Shown: positions 44,399 through 54,692, counted from the first letter of the stretch. The stretch is DNA of 64,000 nt from CAWABB01 sp963701735 (GCA_963701735.1 CAVPBI010000026.1:186001-250000), one strand, 5' to 3'. Notes: generated from the sequence alone by a model not told the origin. Made by a program: numbers and translations.

Positions 44399-46321
44399 GT
44401 CCCCTCCTCGCGCTTCGGCGCCAGATCCGGTTCGCGAAGCTCTCCAAGCAGTCCCCGGAACAGTTCGATGGCCTCCCGCTCGCGCTCGCCGAGCCGGTAG
44501 TTGAATCCACGCAGATACTCGTGGGTATCGGACGGCGCAAGTCCCAGCTTGCGACCGTGCGCGACGGCCTCGGGCAGCTCTTCCCCTTCCGAAGCGGCGA
44601 GCGACCGTTCCAGCGCCACGGCGAGCTCCGTTTCTCTCGATGTCCGGGAGCGACTTCCGGACCGCCCAGACCGCAAACACGAACGGCAGCTTCTGCCATT
44701 CGTACCATTCGGTGGCGAGGTCGTACACGAGGTCGAATCCGGGAAGGCCGGTGGTCTTTCTGCGCAGCGCCTCGTCGCCGATGAGCAGGACGGCGTCGTA
44801 CCCCCGCAGGTCGTTGACGCCCGCGTGGAGCCGCTCGAACGTCGCGCGGATCCCGTACTTCTTTTCCAGCAACACCCGGAGCAGCATGACCGACGTGGCG
44901 GTCTCGTCCGTGATGCCGATGCGCTTCCCTTCGAGACCCCTCCACCCTTCGCGCGAGAAGAGCATCACGCTCTTCACCTGGTCCCGCGTCGCGATGCACC
45001 CGCCGAGCTGCTCCAGCTTTTCCTCGTTCCTGAGGTAATCCACCAGAGAGAAGAGCCCCGCGTCCATCATGTCCTTCGCGACCAGCTGCCCCATCCGCCG
45101 CGGCACCACGGGCAGGATCTTGAACCGCGCCGGCTCGAGGCGGGCATAGAAGGGGACGGAATTCAGATAGGGGATCTTGCCGACCACGCCGGTGGCGTGC
45201 ACCTCGAGGGGATTATAATAGACGTCCCGCTGGACCGGGATCTTCCCCGCGTCGCGGATGAGGCGGAGGATCTGGTCCCTGGCCAACGCCATCGGCGCGA
45301 CCGCCCCGGCATCGTGCGCGATCTTCTCGCCCCCGACCGTCCCGTCCATGTCGTCGGCCCCGAAGTTGAGCGCCACGGACGCCACCTCTTCCGTGAGCAT
45401 CACCCAGTACGCCTTGATATGCGGGACGTTGTCCAGCATGAGGCGCGAGACCGCGATCGTGCGGAGGTCGTCGATCGCCGACGTGAACCGGTCGCGCGGC
45501 TTGATGCCCGTGTCGCCCGGCTGGAACGCGAGCGGGATGAAGGTCAGGAACCCGCCCGTCTCGTCCTGCGCTTCGCGCAGCGTGATCATGTGACGGAGGC
45601 GCTCGTCGAGCGTCTCGAGATGTCCGTACAGCATCGTGCTGTTGGTCGGGATCCCCATCCGGTGCGCGGTCTGGTGGATGTTCAGCCAGGCGCGCGCGCC
45701 GATCTTCTGATTGAAGAGGAGGCGGCGGACCCGCTCGGAGAAGATCTCCGCGCCGCCCCCGGGCATGGTTTTCAGCCCGGCCGCCTGCAGCTGCGCGAGG
45801 ATTTCCTCGACCGGCATCTTGAACTTCTTATGGAAGAAGTCGATCTCCACGGCCGTGAACGCCTTGACGTCGGCCTGCGGAAGTCGATCGTGGATCGTCT
45901 GCACGATGTCCAGATAGCGCTCCCACGGCCAGTCGGCGGGCATGCCGCCCGTGATATGCACCTCCTGGATCTCCGGAGTGAGCTTCGCCAGGATCTGCTC
46001 CGTCGTCATCTCATACGCGCGGGGGTCACCCTTCTTCGCGGCAAAATCGCAGAACTTGCACGAGAGGACACAGATGTTCGTGTGCTCGATCTTCTGGTTC
46101 AGGACGAAATAGACCGCATCGCCGCTGCGCTGGCGCTGCACTGCGTGCGCCATCTTGCCGAGCGAGACGAAGTCCGGCGTCCTGTACAGCACCATCCCGT
46201 CTTCGAGCGAGAGCCGCTCGCCCCGCTGCACCTTCTCCCAGATCGGGATAAGCGCCTCGTCGCGAAACCAGATCTCACCGTGCTCGCGTGCTTCCTTCAC
46301 AATAGCCATGCCCTGTTCCAT
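44389..46321 (-). CDS. mqnE: Aminodeoxyfutalosine synthase fused to chorismate dehydratase, one frameshift
   Basis: Residues 1-370 are MqnE, a radical SAM enzyme that joins SAM to 3-enolpyruvoyl-benzoate: NICVLSCKFCDFAAKKGDPR (C-x3-C-x2-C), TGGMPADWPWERYLDIV, MPGGGAEIFSERVR, TNSTMLYGHLET and NFGADDMDGTVGGEKIAHDA. With only a short linker (QRDVYYNPLEVHATG) the frame continues into MqnA: VVGKIPYLNSVPFYARLEP, LFSLVDYLRNEEKLEQLGG and IGDEALRRKTTGLPGFDLVY, which makes 3-enolpyruvoyl-benzoate from chorismate. An indel near 44645 shifts to SRETELAVALERSLAAS and YLRGFNYRLGEREREAIELF, ending at TGA 44389. The fused enzymes catalyse consecutive steps. The end overlaps the mqnC start. A lost stop through an indel at the junction cannot be excluded. 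Confidence 0.88.
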
Positions 46322-46435
46322 CCCGCTATGATTGCCCCTGTCTTCCAGTGCCGCGCTGACCTCACCGTTCGCTCAGGTGGAAACCCGAGCGTCCCGATCC
46401 TCTCACCGCACTCCCCGATCCCCATCCCTCGTCCC

Positions 46436-48233
46436 TCACCGCCAGTATGACTCCCATCGGTCATCCACGCGGCGCCGCACCTCGTCGGTCATGGCCAGCG
46501 GTTCCGGGTACCCCTTCTTCCACGTAGCATCGATCCCCATCACTCCGTTGTAGACCGGGCTAATCCCGATCAAGCGCTGATCGGTGAAGATCACATCGCG
46601 CTCGCAGTCAAACCGGGTGAAGATGCCCCAGATGTACTGCTCCTTGTTGTTCAGGTCGACGTCCTCGCTGACGGCGGCGATCATCGACAGGCCCTGCAGC
46701 TCGGGGCGGGCGACGAGCGTGCGAATCACCTCGGCACCTCCCTCACCCACCTTCACCAGCATCATCGTGTCGTGCACGAGCCGCGCATCGACGATGCGGC
46801 GGTCGATCGAGCGCAGCGCTGATGCTTCCGGCACCTGCAGCGCCGCCTTCCCCCGCGGCCCTGACCCCGGGGACAGTTTCTTCGTCGCATCGATGATCAT
46901 CCTGCTCCCGAGGTTCATCGTGTAGCTCGTGAAGTCGAGCGTGTCGAGCGGCACCTTGGGGATCAGGAGGAAATCGAAATGCGGATCGAAATTGTCGCGC
47001 ACCTCTTTCATAACATCGTCGAAATTCCGGACGTTCACTCCTGCGGAGACAAGGATGATCGACTTCGTAAGCGACAGCTGGGACAGGCCCATGAGCCCGA
47101 GCGCGGTCTTCATGGCCTCTTTCGCGTACCGTTGATCCACGGAGACCACGAGCAGGTTATGGAACCCGGCTTCGTAGTACGCCCAGAGCTCGGCGATTTC
47201 GGAGTGAATCAGCCGGACCAGCGGCCCGAGGATCTGCTGGGTCGCGTCGCCGAGGAACTTGTCTTCCATCGGCGGGATTCCCACGACGGTCGCGGGATAG
47301 ACCGGGGAGCGGCGGCGCGTGATCCGGGTGACGTGGAAGACCGGAAATTCCGACGCGTGGGAGTAGTGGCCGAAGTGGTCCCCGAACGGCCCTTCCAGGC
47401 GCCGCTCGCGCGGCGGGACGAGTCCCTCGAGGATGAATTCCGCATGGGCGGGGACATCGATCCCGATGGATCGCGCCCGCGTAAACCGCGTCCGGGAGCC
47501 GCGGAGGAACCCGGCGAACATCGCTTCGTCGATATTTTCGGGCAACGCCGCGATCGTCGCCATCAGCAGAGCGGGATCGGTGCCCAGCGCCACGGCCAGC
47601 TCGAGCGGCTGCCCCAGTTTCTCCGCCTGATAGTAGTGGAACCCGCCGCCCTTCTGGATCTGCCAGTGCATTCCCGTGGTGGTCGCGTCGAAGACCTGCA
47701 TCCGGTACATGCCCATGTTCCGCTTCCCGGTCCGCGGGTCGGCGGTGATGACCTGCGGAAGCGTGATAAAGGGCCCGCCGTCGCCCGGCCAGCATGTCAG
47801 CACGGGGAGGCGTGTCGAGGTCGGGACTCTCGACAACCTCCTGGGACGTCCCGCCGCGCACGCGCCGGACCGGACTCGCAAGGAGCCTGCGCGTCATGGC
47901 GGAATGTTTGAAGAGGACGGACGGGGTCGGAGGCATCGCGTCGGTCAGGAACGTGATAAGCTCGCGACCGAGCTGCTCGGGATGCTTCTGCAGTGCGAGC
48001 TCGCACCGGAGGTCGCTCGCGAGTGCGTTGATGACGAGCGGATAGGGCGAGCCCTTGACGTGCTCGAACCAGAGTGCCGGCCGCCGCTCTCGCAGCGCGC
48101 GCGTGGCGATCTCCGTGATTTCGAGGTACGGGTCGACCTCCACCGAAACGCGATGGAGCTCTCCCACGCTTTCCAGATACCGGGCGAAGTCGCCGAACGA
48201 GTCAAACCTCGGGCGGGTGCGGGAGGTTGCCAT
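46436..48233 (-). CDS. UbiD-family decarboxylase (menaquinone route), one frameshift
   Basis: Prenylated-FMN-dependent decarboxylase, here most likely acting on the prenylated 6-carboxy-naphthol intermediate of the futalosine route (MqnL role). N-terminal part: MATSRTRPRFDSFGDFARYL, LPLVINA-type block YPLVINALASDLRCELAL. The frame breaks after SPDLDTPP; removing one C of CCCC at about 47802-47805 gives VLTCWPGDGGPFITLPQVIT. The rest has NMGMYRMQVFDATTTGMHWQ, PFGDHFGHYSHASEFPVFHV and GVMGIDATWKKGYPEP, the UbiD signatures including the E-x2-R/E catalytic region. About 598 residues. ubiX, which makes its cofactor, starts upstream with a 12-bp gap, and the mqnE-mqnA gene follows 114 bp downstream. 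Confidence 0.9.
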
Positions 48234-48245
48234 GGCGGTGCCGGG

Positions 48246-48797
48246 CTATTCGAACTCTTCTGATCGCCAGCCGGCCGCTGTCCGGAGCCCGAGCTGGCCC
48301 AGCAGCTTGTCGGTGAAGGCGCCGACGTATCTGTCGACGGTGTCGGGCACGAAGTAGAGCGGCGGAGAGATGGGCATGATGGTCGCGCCGTAGGAGGAGA
48401 GGCGGGCGCACTGCTCGAGCGTCAGGGTCGAGAGCGGCGTCTCGCGCACGCAGACGATCAGGCGGTAGCGCTCTTTGAGGCAGACCTGCGCCGTCCGCGT
48501 GATCAGCGTGTCGCCGATCCCGGAGGCGATCTTCCCGATGGTGGACGTCGACGCGGGGAGGATGACGAACGCGTCGAAGGTGTTGGAGCCGGACGCCATC
48601 GGCGCCGTCAGGTCGTCGTCGGAGAAGATCCGTTCGACGTGCGGCTTCAGGTCCTTCTCGCCGATCTGCAGCTCATCGCGCAGCAACACCTTCCCCCAGG
48701 AGCTCACGATGAGGTACTTCTTCGCCGGGCACTTCTGGAGGAAGTCCCGGGCATAGACCGCGCCGGATGAACCGGTGATCCCGACGACGATTTTCAC
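48246..48797 (-). CDS. ubiX: Flavin prenyltransferase UbiX
   Basis: Transfers a dimethylallyl group to FMN, producing the prenyl-FMN cofactor needed by UbiD. The 183-residue protein has MKIVVGITGSSGAVYARDFL, the flavodoxin-like start with the SSGAxYA motif, then ASGSNTFDAFVILPASTSTI with the conserved P-A/C-S-x-x-T, and LIVCVRETPLSTLTLEQCAR plus GATIMPISPPLYFVP, all family signatures. It overlaps the UbiA gene by four bases (ATGA) and precedes the ubiD gene by 12 bp, so cofactor synthase and cofactor user are co-expressed. In the futalosine pathway this role is called MqnM in some schemes. Intact. Confidence 0.95.
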   Translation of the reverse strand: MKIVVGITGSSGAVYARDFLQKCPAKKYLIVSSWGKVLLRDELQIGEKDLKPHVERIFSDDDLTAPMASGSNTFDAFVILPASTSTIGKIASGIGDTLITRTAQVCLKERYRLIVCVRETPLSTLTLEQCARLSSYGATIMPISPPLYFVPDTVDRYVGAFTDKLLGQLGLRTAAGWRSEEFE

Positions 48798-49630
48798 GCG
48801 TACCTCCCGACGGCCACCATGGCCAGGACGACAAACCCGGCGACCGCATTGATGCGGAAGAACGCCAGTTCCACGTCGTCCGATTTCTTCTGCTCGGCAT
48901 ACAGCAGATACCCCGTCAGGAGCAGCAGCGGCAGGGCGAGCAGCGACCGCAGCGAATAGAGGAACAGCAGCACGAGCAGGGCGAACGCGACCGCGTGGAG
49001 GATGGCGGAATACCGGAGCGCGCGCTCCCGTCCGAACCTGGACGGGAAGGAGTAGAGCGACTCTTTCCTGTCGAACTCCTCATCGAGCGTCGCATAGATG
49101 ATGTCAAACCCGGCGACCCAGAAGAGGGTGAAGAGCGAGAGCATCGCGGGAGCGAACAGGTTCTCGAGCGACGGCGACATGGCGAACCAGCCCCCCAGCG
49201 GTCCCATCGCGAGGCCCAGACCGACGCCGAAGTGCGCGAGCGGCGTATACCGCTTCATGGTCGGATAGACGACGAAGATGACGAGAGGGATCGGCGACAG
49301 GACGAAGCAGAAGCTGGAGAGCAGCCAGGCGGATCCGAAGTAGAGTGCGAGCCCGGCCACCAGGACCCACGAAGCTTCCCAGAGGGTGATCCTGCCGCTC
49401 GGGAGGTCCCGCGAGGCCGTCCGGGGGTTGCGCGCGTCGATCTTCCGGTCGATGATCCTGTTCAGCGCGAACGCCGCGGTCCGCGCGCCGGTCGCGGCGG
49501 TGAGGACCAGGATCAGCGTCGACCACGGAGGGAACGCCTCGCCGGCCGCAAGCAGCACGCCGCTGTAGATGAGCGGCAGCGAAAACAGGGTATGCTCGAT
49601 CTTCACGAACGAGAAGTAGCGTTGCACCAT
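48794..49630 (-). CDS. UbiA-family prenyltransferase (menaquinone route)
   Basis: Membrane enzyme that attaches the polyprenyl tail to the naphthoate head group. The 278-residue protein has about eight hydrophobic helices and both aspartate-rich motifs: ALNRIIDRKIDARNPRTASR (NRxxDxxxDxxNxRTxxR) and DIIYATLDEEFDRKESLYSF (the YxxxDxxxD second motif). It starts MVQRYFSFVKIEHTLFSLPL at the ATG at 49628-49630, 13 bp after guaA. In context of mqnA, C, D, E and UbiD/UbiX homologues it is most likely the 1,4-dihydroxy-6-naphthoate prenyltransferase (MqnP role) and not 4-hydroxybenzoate octaprenyltransferase, although the motif pattern alone fits both. Confidence 0.9.
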   Translation of the reverse strand: MVQRYFSFVKIEHTLFSLPLIYSGVLLAAGEAFPPWSTLILVLTAATGARTAAFALNRIIDRKIDARNPRTASRDLPSGRITLWEASWVLVAGLALYFGSAWLLSSFCFVLSPIPLVIFVVYPTMKRYTPLAHFGVGLGLAMGPLGGWFAMSPSLENLFAPAMLSLFTLFWVAGFDIIYATLDEEFDRKESLYSFPSRFGRERALRYSAILHAVAFALLVLLFLYSLRSLLALPLLLLTGYLLYAEQKKSDDVELAFFRINAVAGFVVLAMVAVGRYA

Positions 49631-49643
49631 GCTGCCGGTCCGG

Positions 49644-51198
49644 TTATTCCCATTCAATCGTTGCGGGCGGCTTCGAGCTGATGTCGTACACGACCCGGTT
49701 GATGCCGCGGACTTCGTTGGTGACCCGGGACGAGATGGACGCCAGGACGTCATGCGGGATGCGGAACCAGTCGGCCGTCATCCCGTCCACACTGGCCACG
49801 GCGCGGATCGCCGCCGTATATTCATACGTGCGGCCGTCCCCCATCACGCCCACAGACCGTACGGGCAGCAGCACCATGAATCCCTGCCAGATGTCCCGGT
49901 AGAGGCCGGCCTTCTTGATTTCCTCGACGAAGATGGCATCCGCCTCGCGCAGCAGCGCCAGACGCTCGCGGGTGATTTCGCCGAGCACGCGCACCGCGAG
50001 GCCGGGGCCGGGGAACGGATGACGCCAGATCATATCCTCGGACAACCCGAGCTCCAGGCCGACCGCCCGCACCTCGTCCTTGAACAATTCCCTGAACGGC
50101 TCGATCAGGGAGAGCTTCATCGTGTCGGGAAGGCCGCCGACATTGTGATGGGTCTTGATCGTCACCGATGGGCCCTTGAACGAGGTCGATTCGATGACGT
50201 CGGGATACAGCGTCCCCTGCGCGAGGAAGTCGACGCGTCCGATCTTCAGGGCTTCCTCTTCGAAGATGTCGATGAAGAGCTTGCCGATGATCTTCCGCTT
50301 CCGCTCCGGATCGGTGACGCCCGCGAGCGCATCCAGGAACCTGTCCGTCGCGTCCACATAGTCGAGATTGATGCGGTAGCGTTCACGGAACATCTGCAGG
50401 ACAAGTTCCGACTCCCCCTTGCGCATCAGCCCGTTATTGATGTGGATGCACTGCAGCTGATCGCCGATCGCGCGGTGCAGCAGCACGGCGGCGACCGAAG
50501 AGTCCACGCCTCCGCTCAGCGCGCAGATCACTTTTCCCTTCCCCACGGTCGCGCGGATGTCGGCGATCGCCTGCTGGATGAAGGAGGCCGAGTTCCACCC
50601 GCCGGTACAACCGCAAATCGCGTAGAGGAAGTTCCGGAGGACGGTCTTTCCTTCGGGGGTATGCACGACCTCGGGATGGAACTGGACGCCGAAGATCTTC
50701 CTGGCCGGATTGCGGATGGCACAGATCGGGGCATTGTCGGTATGCCCGATCGGCTCGAAGCCGGGAGGCAGGCGCGTCAGGTGGTCGCCATGGCTCATCC
50801 AGACGGTTGTTCGATGCGCGTTCCCGGCGCCAACGCCGGCAAAAAGGTCTGCGGTGTCGTCCACCTGGAGCATCGCGTGGCCGTATTCCCGCCGGGCTGC
50901 GGGATCCACTTCCCCGCCGAGCTGATAGGCGATGAGCTGGAGGCCGTAGCAGATGCCGAGCACGGGGATGCCGAGTGTCGAAGATCTCGGGCGACGACAG
51001 CGGCGCCCCCGCTTCATACGTGCTGTGCGGGCTGCCGGAAAGGATGATCCCCTTCGGCTTGCGCTGCCGGATGACGTCGAGCGAAAGGTTGTAGGGGTGC
51101 AGCTCGGAGTACACGCCCAGCTCGCGGACACGCCGCGCGATCAGCTGGGAGTACTGCGAGCCGTAGTCCAGAATCAGGACAAGTTCGGGATGGGTCAT
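49644..51198 (-). CDS. guaA: GMP synthase (glutamine-hydrolysing), one frameshift
   Basis: Makes GMP from XMP, glutamine and ATP. The N-terminal amidotransferase domain starts MTHPELVLILDYGSQYSQLI and includes KGIILSGSPHSTYEAGAPLS; after SPEIFD the frame changes, and correcting one base at about 50976-50981 gives LGIPVLGICYGLQLIAYQLG, with the nucleophilic cysteine in GICYG. The triad His and Glu are in FGVQFHPEVVHT. The ATP-pyrophosphatase domain has the P-loop ALSGGVDSSVAA, and the dimerisation domain has FPGPGLAVRVLGE and ends KPPATIEWE. The corrected length is about 517 residues. It is the first gene of the run leading into the menaquinone genes, which are 13 bp apart from it. Confidence 0.95.
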
Positions 51199-51304
51199 TC
51201 GACGATCGGGAGGACGTGAATGACAATATAGGCAATTCGGCCCTGTTTCACAAAGCCGCAGCCCGGGGCCGGAGGGGATCCGGCCCCGGTGCGGGGACCG
51301 CGAT

Positions 51305-52657
51305 TCAGGCCTTGCGGCGACGGGAGGCGTGCGGGCGCGCCTTGCCCAGGAACTTCTTCAGGAGGTCGGTCAGATCCGGCCTGGTCATTTCGTCGAGCAC
51401 GTATGTGACCCTTGTCGAGGGCTTCTGGATGTTCACGACCCGGCGCAGGTCGATCGGGGTGCCGATCACGACGGCGTCGCAGGGGACGCGATTGATTGTC
51501 TCCTCCAGGTCCTTCGTCTGTTTGTCGCCATACCCCATGGCCGGGAGGAGCGCCCCGGTGTTCGGGTACTTCACGTACGTGTCAGCGATCGTCCCGACAG
51601 CGTACGGACGGGGATTGATGATCTCCCGCGCTCCGAACTGCCGGGCCGCGATGGTGCCTGCACCGTACGTCATCTCGCCGTGCGTGAGCGTAGGGCCGTC
51701 CTCGATGACCAGCACGCTGTTCCCCTTGATCACGTCGGGATTGTCGACGGTGATCGTCGACGCGGCGAGCACGATGGTCGCCTTCGCATTGATCGCGCGG
51801 ACATTCGCGACCACGGATTCCACATTCTCCTTCGCAGCGGAATCGACCTTGTTGACGACGATGACGTCCGCGAGGCGAACGTTCGTTTCGCCGGGATAGT
51901 ACGACCGCTCGTGCCCCGGCCGGTGCGGGTCCACGACGGTGATGGTCAGGTCCGGCTTGTAGAACGACATATCGTTATTCCCGCCGTCCCACACGATCAC
52001 GTCCGCCTCTTTCTCCGCCTGGCGCAGGATCGCCTCGTAGTCGACGCCGGCGTAGATGATCGTGCCCTGCGCGATATGCGGCTCGTACTCTTCCATCTCC
52101 TCGACCGTGCACTTGTGGGTCTTCAGGTCCGCGATGGACGCGAAGCGCTGGACCTTCTGCTTGGCGAGGTTGCCATACGGCATCGGGTGCCGGACGGCCA
52201 CGACCTGCAGCCCCTGGCTGCGCAGGTAGCCGCACACCTTACGGGATGTCTGGCTCTTCCCGGAGCCCGTGCGGACGGCGACCACCGCAACGACCGGGAC
52301 GCGGGATTCCAGCATCGTCTGGCGGGCGCCGATCAGCCTGAAGTCCGCGCCGCAGGCGTTGACCTCCGCCGCGCGGGACATCACATACGGATACGACACA
52401 TCGGAGTATGAGAACACGACCTCGTCGACGCGCAGCTTCTCGATGAGGCGCGCAAGGTCGGATTCCGGATAGATCGGAATGCCGCGCGGGTACAGCTTGC
52501 CGGCGAGGCTCGCCGGATACTTCCGGCCTTCGATGTTGGGTATCTGCGTGGCGGTGAACGCCACAACCTCGTGCGTCTTATCTCCGCGAAAGACCGTATT
52601 GAAGTTGTGGAAATCGCGGCCTGCGGCTCCCATGATGAGTACGCGTGTTCGTGCCAT
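51305..52657 (-). CDS. Cyclic 2,3-diphosphoglycerate synthetase-like P-loop protein
   Basis: The 450-residue protein matches the family of cyclic-2,3-diphosphoglycerate synthetase, known from thermophilic methanogens, and its bacterial homologues. It has a Rossmann-like N-terminal part (MARTRVLIMGAAGRDFHNFN), a P-loop at residues 131-137 (RTGSGKSQTSRK) and a GTPase-like NKVD-type motif (VIVVNKVDSA), plus DVIVWDGGNNDMSFYKPDLT and DPHRPGHERSYYPGE, highly conserved in the family. The biochemical function in mesophilic bacteria is not established. It lies directly downstream of carbamate kinase and ornithine carbamoyltransferase (39 and 3 bp gaps), so a role in carbamoyl-phosphate or arginine/nucleotide catabolism is possible by context. 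Confidence 0.85.
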   Translation of the reverse strand: MARTRVLIMGAAGRDFHNFNTVFRGDKTHEVVAFTATQIPNIEGRKYPASLAGKLYPRGIPIYPESDLARLIEKLRVDEVVFSYSDVSYPYVMSRAAEVNACGADFRLIGARQTMLESRVPVVAVVAVRTGSGKSQTSRKVCGYLRSQGLQVVAVRHPMPYGNLAKQKVQRFASIADLKTHKCTVEEMEEYEPHIAQGTIIYAGVDYEAILRQAEKEADVIVWDGGNNDMSFYKPDLTITVVDPHRPGHERSYYPGETNVRLADVIVVNKVDSAAKENVESVVANVRAINAKATIVLAASTITVDNPDVIKGNSVLVIEDGPTLTHGEMTYGAGTIAARQFGAREIINPRPYAVGTIADTYVKYPNTGALLPAMGYGDKQTKDLEETINRVPCDAVVIGTPIDLRRVVNIQKPSTRVTYVLDEMTRPDLTDLLKKFLGKARPHASRRRKA

Positions 52658-52696
52658 ACAGTATTCTCCGGATCGTCGGATGGCGGCGGGTGTGTC

Positions 52697-53680
52697 TCAG
52701 GACCCCGCCGGCGACGCCGCCGCCCCGGGCTGTGCATCGGGGCCGGCGGCAATGCGCGTCCCCCCCTGCCCCTGAACGGCGTCGTACAGATGTTCGTGGT
52801 TTGTAATAATCGCGGTCGATCCTCCCCGCTCGACGAACACCACCGCCGCGGAGATTTTCGGACCCATGCTGCCGGCGGGAAACTGTCCGGCAGCCAGATA
52901 TCGCTTGCATTCGTCCAGCGTCAGGACGTCCACCGGACGCTGCGTCGCGCGCTTGTAATCCAGGCAGACGCGGTCGACGTCGGTGGCGATGACGAACAGA
53001 TCTGCTTTCAGCTGCAGCGCGAGGATCGCCGACGTGTGGTCCTTGTCGATGACGGCCTCCACGCCCTTCGTGATGTCGTGGTCATTGAAGACGGGGATCC
53101 CGCCCCCTCCTCCGGCGATCACGACCAGGCCCCGGTCAACGCAGGCCTGGATGGCTTCGAGCTCGACGATCTCTTTCGGTTCAGGCGACGGCACGACGCG
53201 CCGGTACCCTCTGCTGGAGTCCTCGGCCATGTGCCATTCGAACAGGTCGCGGTATCTCTCCGCCACGTCGCGCGTGTAGAACGGGCCGATCGGCTTTGTC
53301 GGCCTGGCGAATGCAGGGTCGCCGGCGTCCACCCGCACCTGCGTGATGAGCGTGACGACCGGCGTGCGCATCCCTTCGGCCTGCAGCGCCTGCCACATCG
53401 CATACTGCAACACATATCCGATCTCGCCCTGCGTTGCGGCCACGCAGCAGTCGAGCGGCAGCCGGTAGGCGTACGGCGCAGCCATCTCCGACCGCGTGAG
53501 CGACGCTCCGACCTGCGGGCCGTTGCCGTGGGTCAGGACGACGCGATGCCCCGCCTTCAGCAGACGGACGACAGCCCGTGCCGTATCGACGGCGTTCTCG
53601 AACTGCTCCTGGGCAGTCCCCTTCTGTCCCGCCCGGATCAGCGCATTCCCCCCGACCGCGACGAGAACGAGCTTCGACAT
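52697..53680 (-). CDS. arcC: Carbamate kinase
   Basis: Reversibly transfers phosphate from carbamoyl phosphate to ADP, yielding ATP, CO2 and ammonia in fermentative arginine, agmatine or purine breakdown. The 327-residue protein has the family pattern: LVLVAVGGNALIRAGQKGTA, VVLTHGNGPQVGASLTRSEM, PLDCCVAATQGEIGYVLQYA, VVIAGGGGGIPVF, GVEAVIDKDHTSAILAL and AGSMGPKISAAVVFVE. It lies three bases after the ornithine carbamoyltransferase gene; together they could gain ATP from citrulline. No arginine deiminase (arcA) or antiporter is in the window. The Gly/Ala-rich tail (GPDAQPGAAASPAGS) is not part of the core. Confidence 0.95.
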   Translation of the reverse strand: MSKLVLVAVGGNALIRAGQKGTAQEQFENAVDTARAVVRLLKAGHRVVLTHGNGPQVGASLTRSEMAAPYAYRLPLDCCVAATQGEIGYVLQYAMWQALQAEGMRTPVVTLITQVRVDAGDPAFARPTKPIGPFYTRDVAERYRDLFEWHMAEDSSRGYRRVVPSPEPKEIVELEAIQACVDRGLVVIAGGGGGIPVFNDHDITKGVEAVIDKDHTSAILALQLKADLFVIATDVDRVCLDYKRATQRPVDVLTLDECKRYLAAGQFPAGSMGPKISAAVVFVERGGSTAIITNHEHLYDAVQGQGGTRIAAGPDAQPGAAASPAGS

Positions 53681-53683
53681 CGC

Positions 53684-54638
53684 CTAGCGCAGCAGCTGGT
53701 ACATGATGGCCTTCTGCACGTGCAGCCTGTTCTCGGCCTGCTGGTACACGACCGAGTTCGGCGAGTCGATGACCTCGTCGGTGACCTCCTCGCCGCGGTG
53801 CGCGGGGAGGCAGTGCATGAAGATCGCGTCAGGCGCGGCATGCGAGAAGAGCCCCATGTTCACCTGGAACGGTGCGAACGCGGCGCGCCGAACGGCCGCT
53901 TCCTGTTCCTGCCCCATGCTCGTCCAGGTATCGGTATAGACGACGTCCGCATCCCGGACACGCTTCGGCCGGATCGGCCGTCCACGCAACCGTCGCGCCG
54001 TTTTCTCCGGCCAGGACCGCCACGCGTTCCATGAGCGCCGCATCGGGACGGTAGGCCTCCGGAGTCGCGACGACGAACGTCGCGCCGAGCTTCGCCGCGG
54101 TCAGCGCAAGCGAATGCGTCACGTTGTTCCCGTCGCCGACGTACACGATCTTTGCGCGCTTCAGCTTCTTGCCGCATTCGGCGATCGTGAAGAAATCCGA
54201 GAGCGCCTGACACGGATGCTCGTAGTCCGTGAGACCGTTGATGACCGGAACGTTCGCGTGCGCCGCCATCGATGTCGCGATGTCGTGCCCGAACGTGCGG
54301 ATCATGATGCCGTCGACCATCCGCTCAAGATTCTTCGCGACGTCGTAGACGGACTCCCGCTTGCCGAGGCTGATGTCGGCGGGCGTCAGCGTCAGCGCGC
54401 TCCCTCCGAGCTGCGTGATGCCGACCGTGAACGTCGTCCGGGTCCGGAGCGACTGCTTCTCGAAGATCAGCGCCATGATCATTCCGTCGAGTGACTTCCG
54501 GTACCGTCGGGGATGCGCCTTCATGGAAGCGGCCAGCTCGAACACCTGCCTGATCTCCCGGGGCGAGAAGTCATCGACCGACAGGAAATCCCTCCCCCGC
54601 ATGCTCGGCGTCTTCTTTGCTTTGCGTGTCTTGGACAT
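53684..54638 (-). CDS. argF: Ornithine carbamoyltransferase family protein, one frameshift
   Basis: Carbamoyltransferase joining carbamoyl phosphate and ornithine (or another amine). After a basic leader (MSKTRKAKKTPSMRGRDFLS) come FEKQSLRTRTTFTVGITQLGG (carbamoyl-phosphate loop SxRTR), MVDGIMIRTFGHD, VPVINGLTDYEHPCQALSDF and KIVYVGDGNNVTHSLAL. The frame breaks after TADPAEA; correcting one base at about 53960-53966 gives VRDADVVYTDTWTSMGQEQE and then FMHCLPAHRGEEVTDEVID, with the HCLP ornithine-binding motif. About 317 residues. AGGAGG lies six bases before the ATG. ArgF (anabolic) and ArcB (catabolic) cannot be separated by motif; the neighbouring carbamate kinase favours the catabolic role. 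Confidence 0.88.
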
Positions 54639-54663
54639 GCGGAACCTCCTCTAGTTGGACGAA

Positions 54664-54692
54664 TCGATATGCGATATCCTCTATCCGGTCAA
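54664..54692 (-). promoter_or_regulatory. Candidate promoter of the carbamoyltransferase unit
   Basis: TTGACC (54692-54687), 17-bp spacer, TATCGA (54669-54664) on the minus strand, about 26 bp before the start codon. The rest of the 265-bp divergent gap to the site-2 protease shows no gene. Confidence 0.45.
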
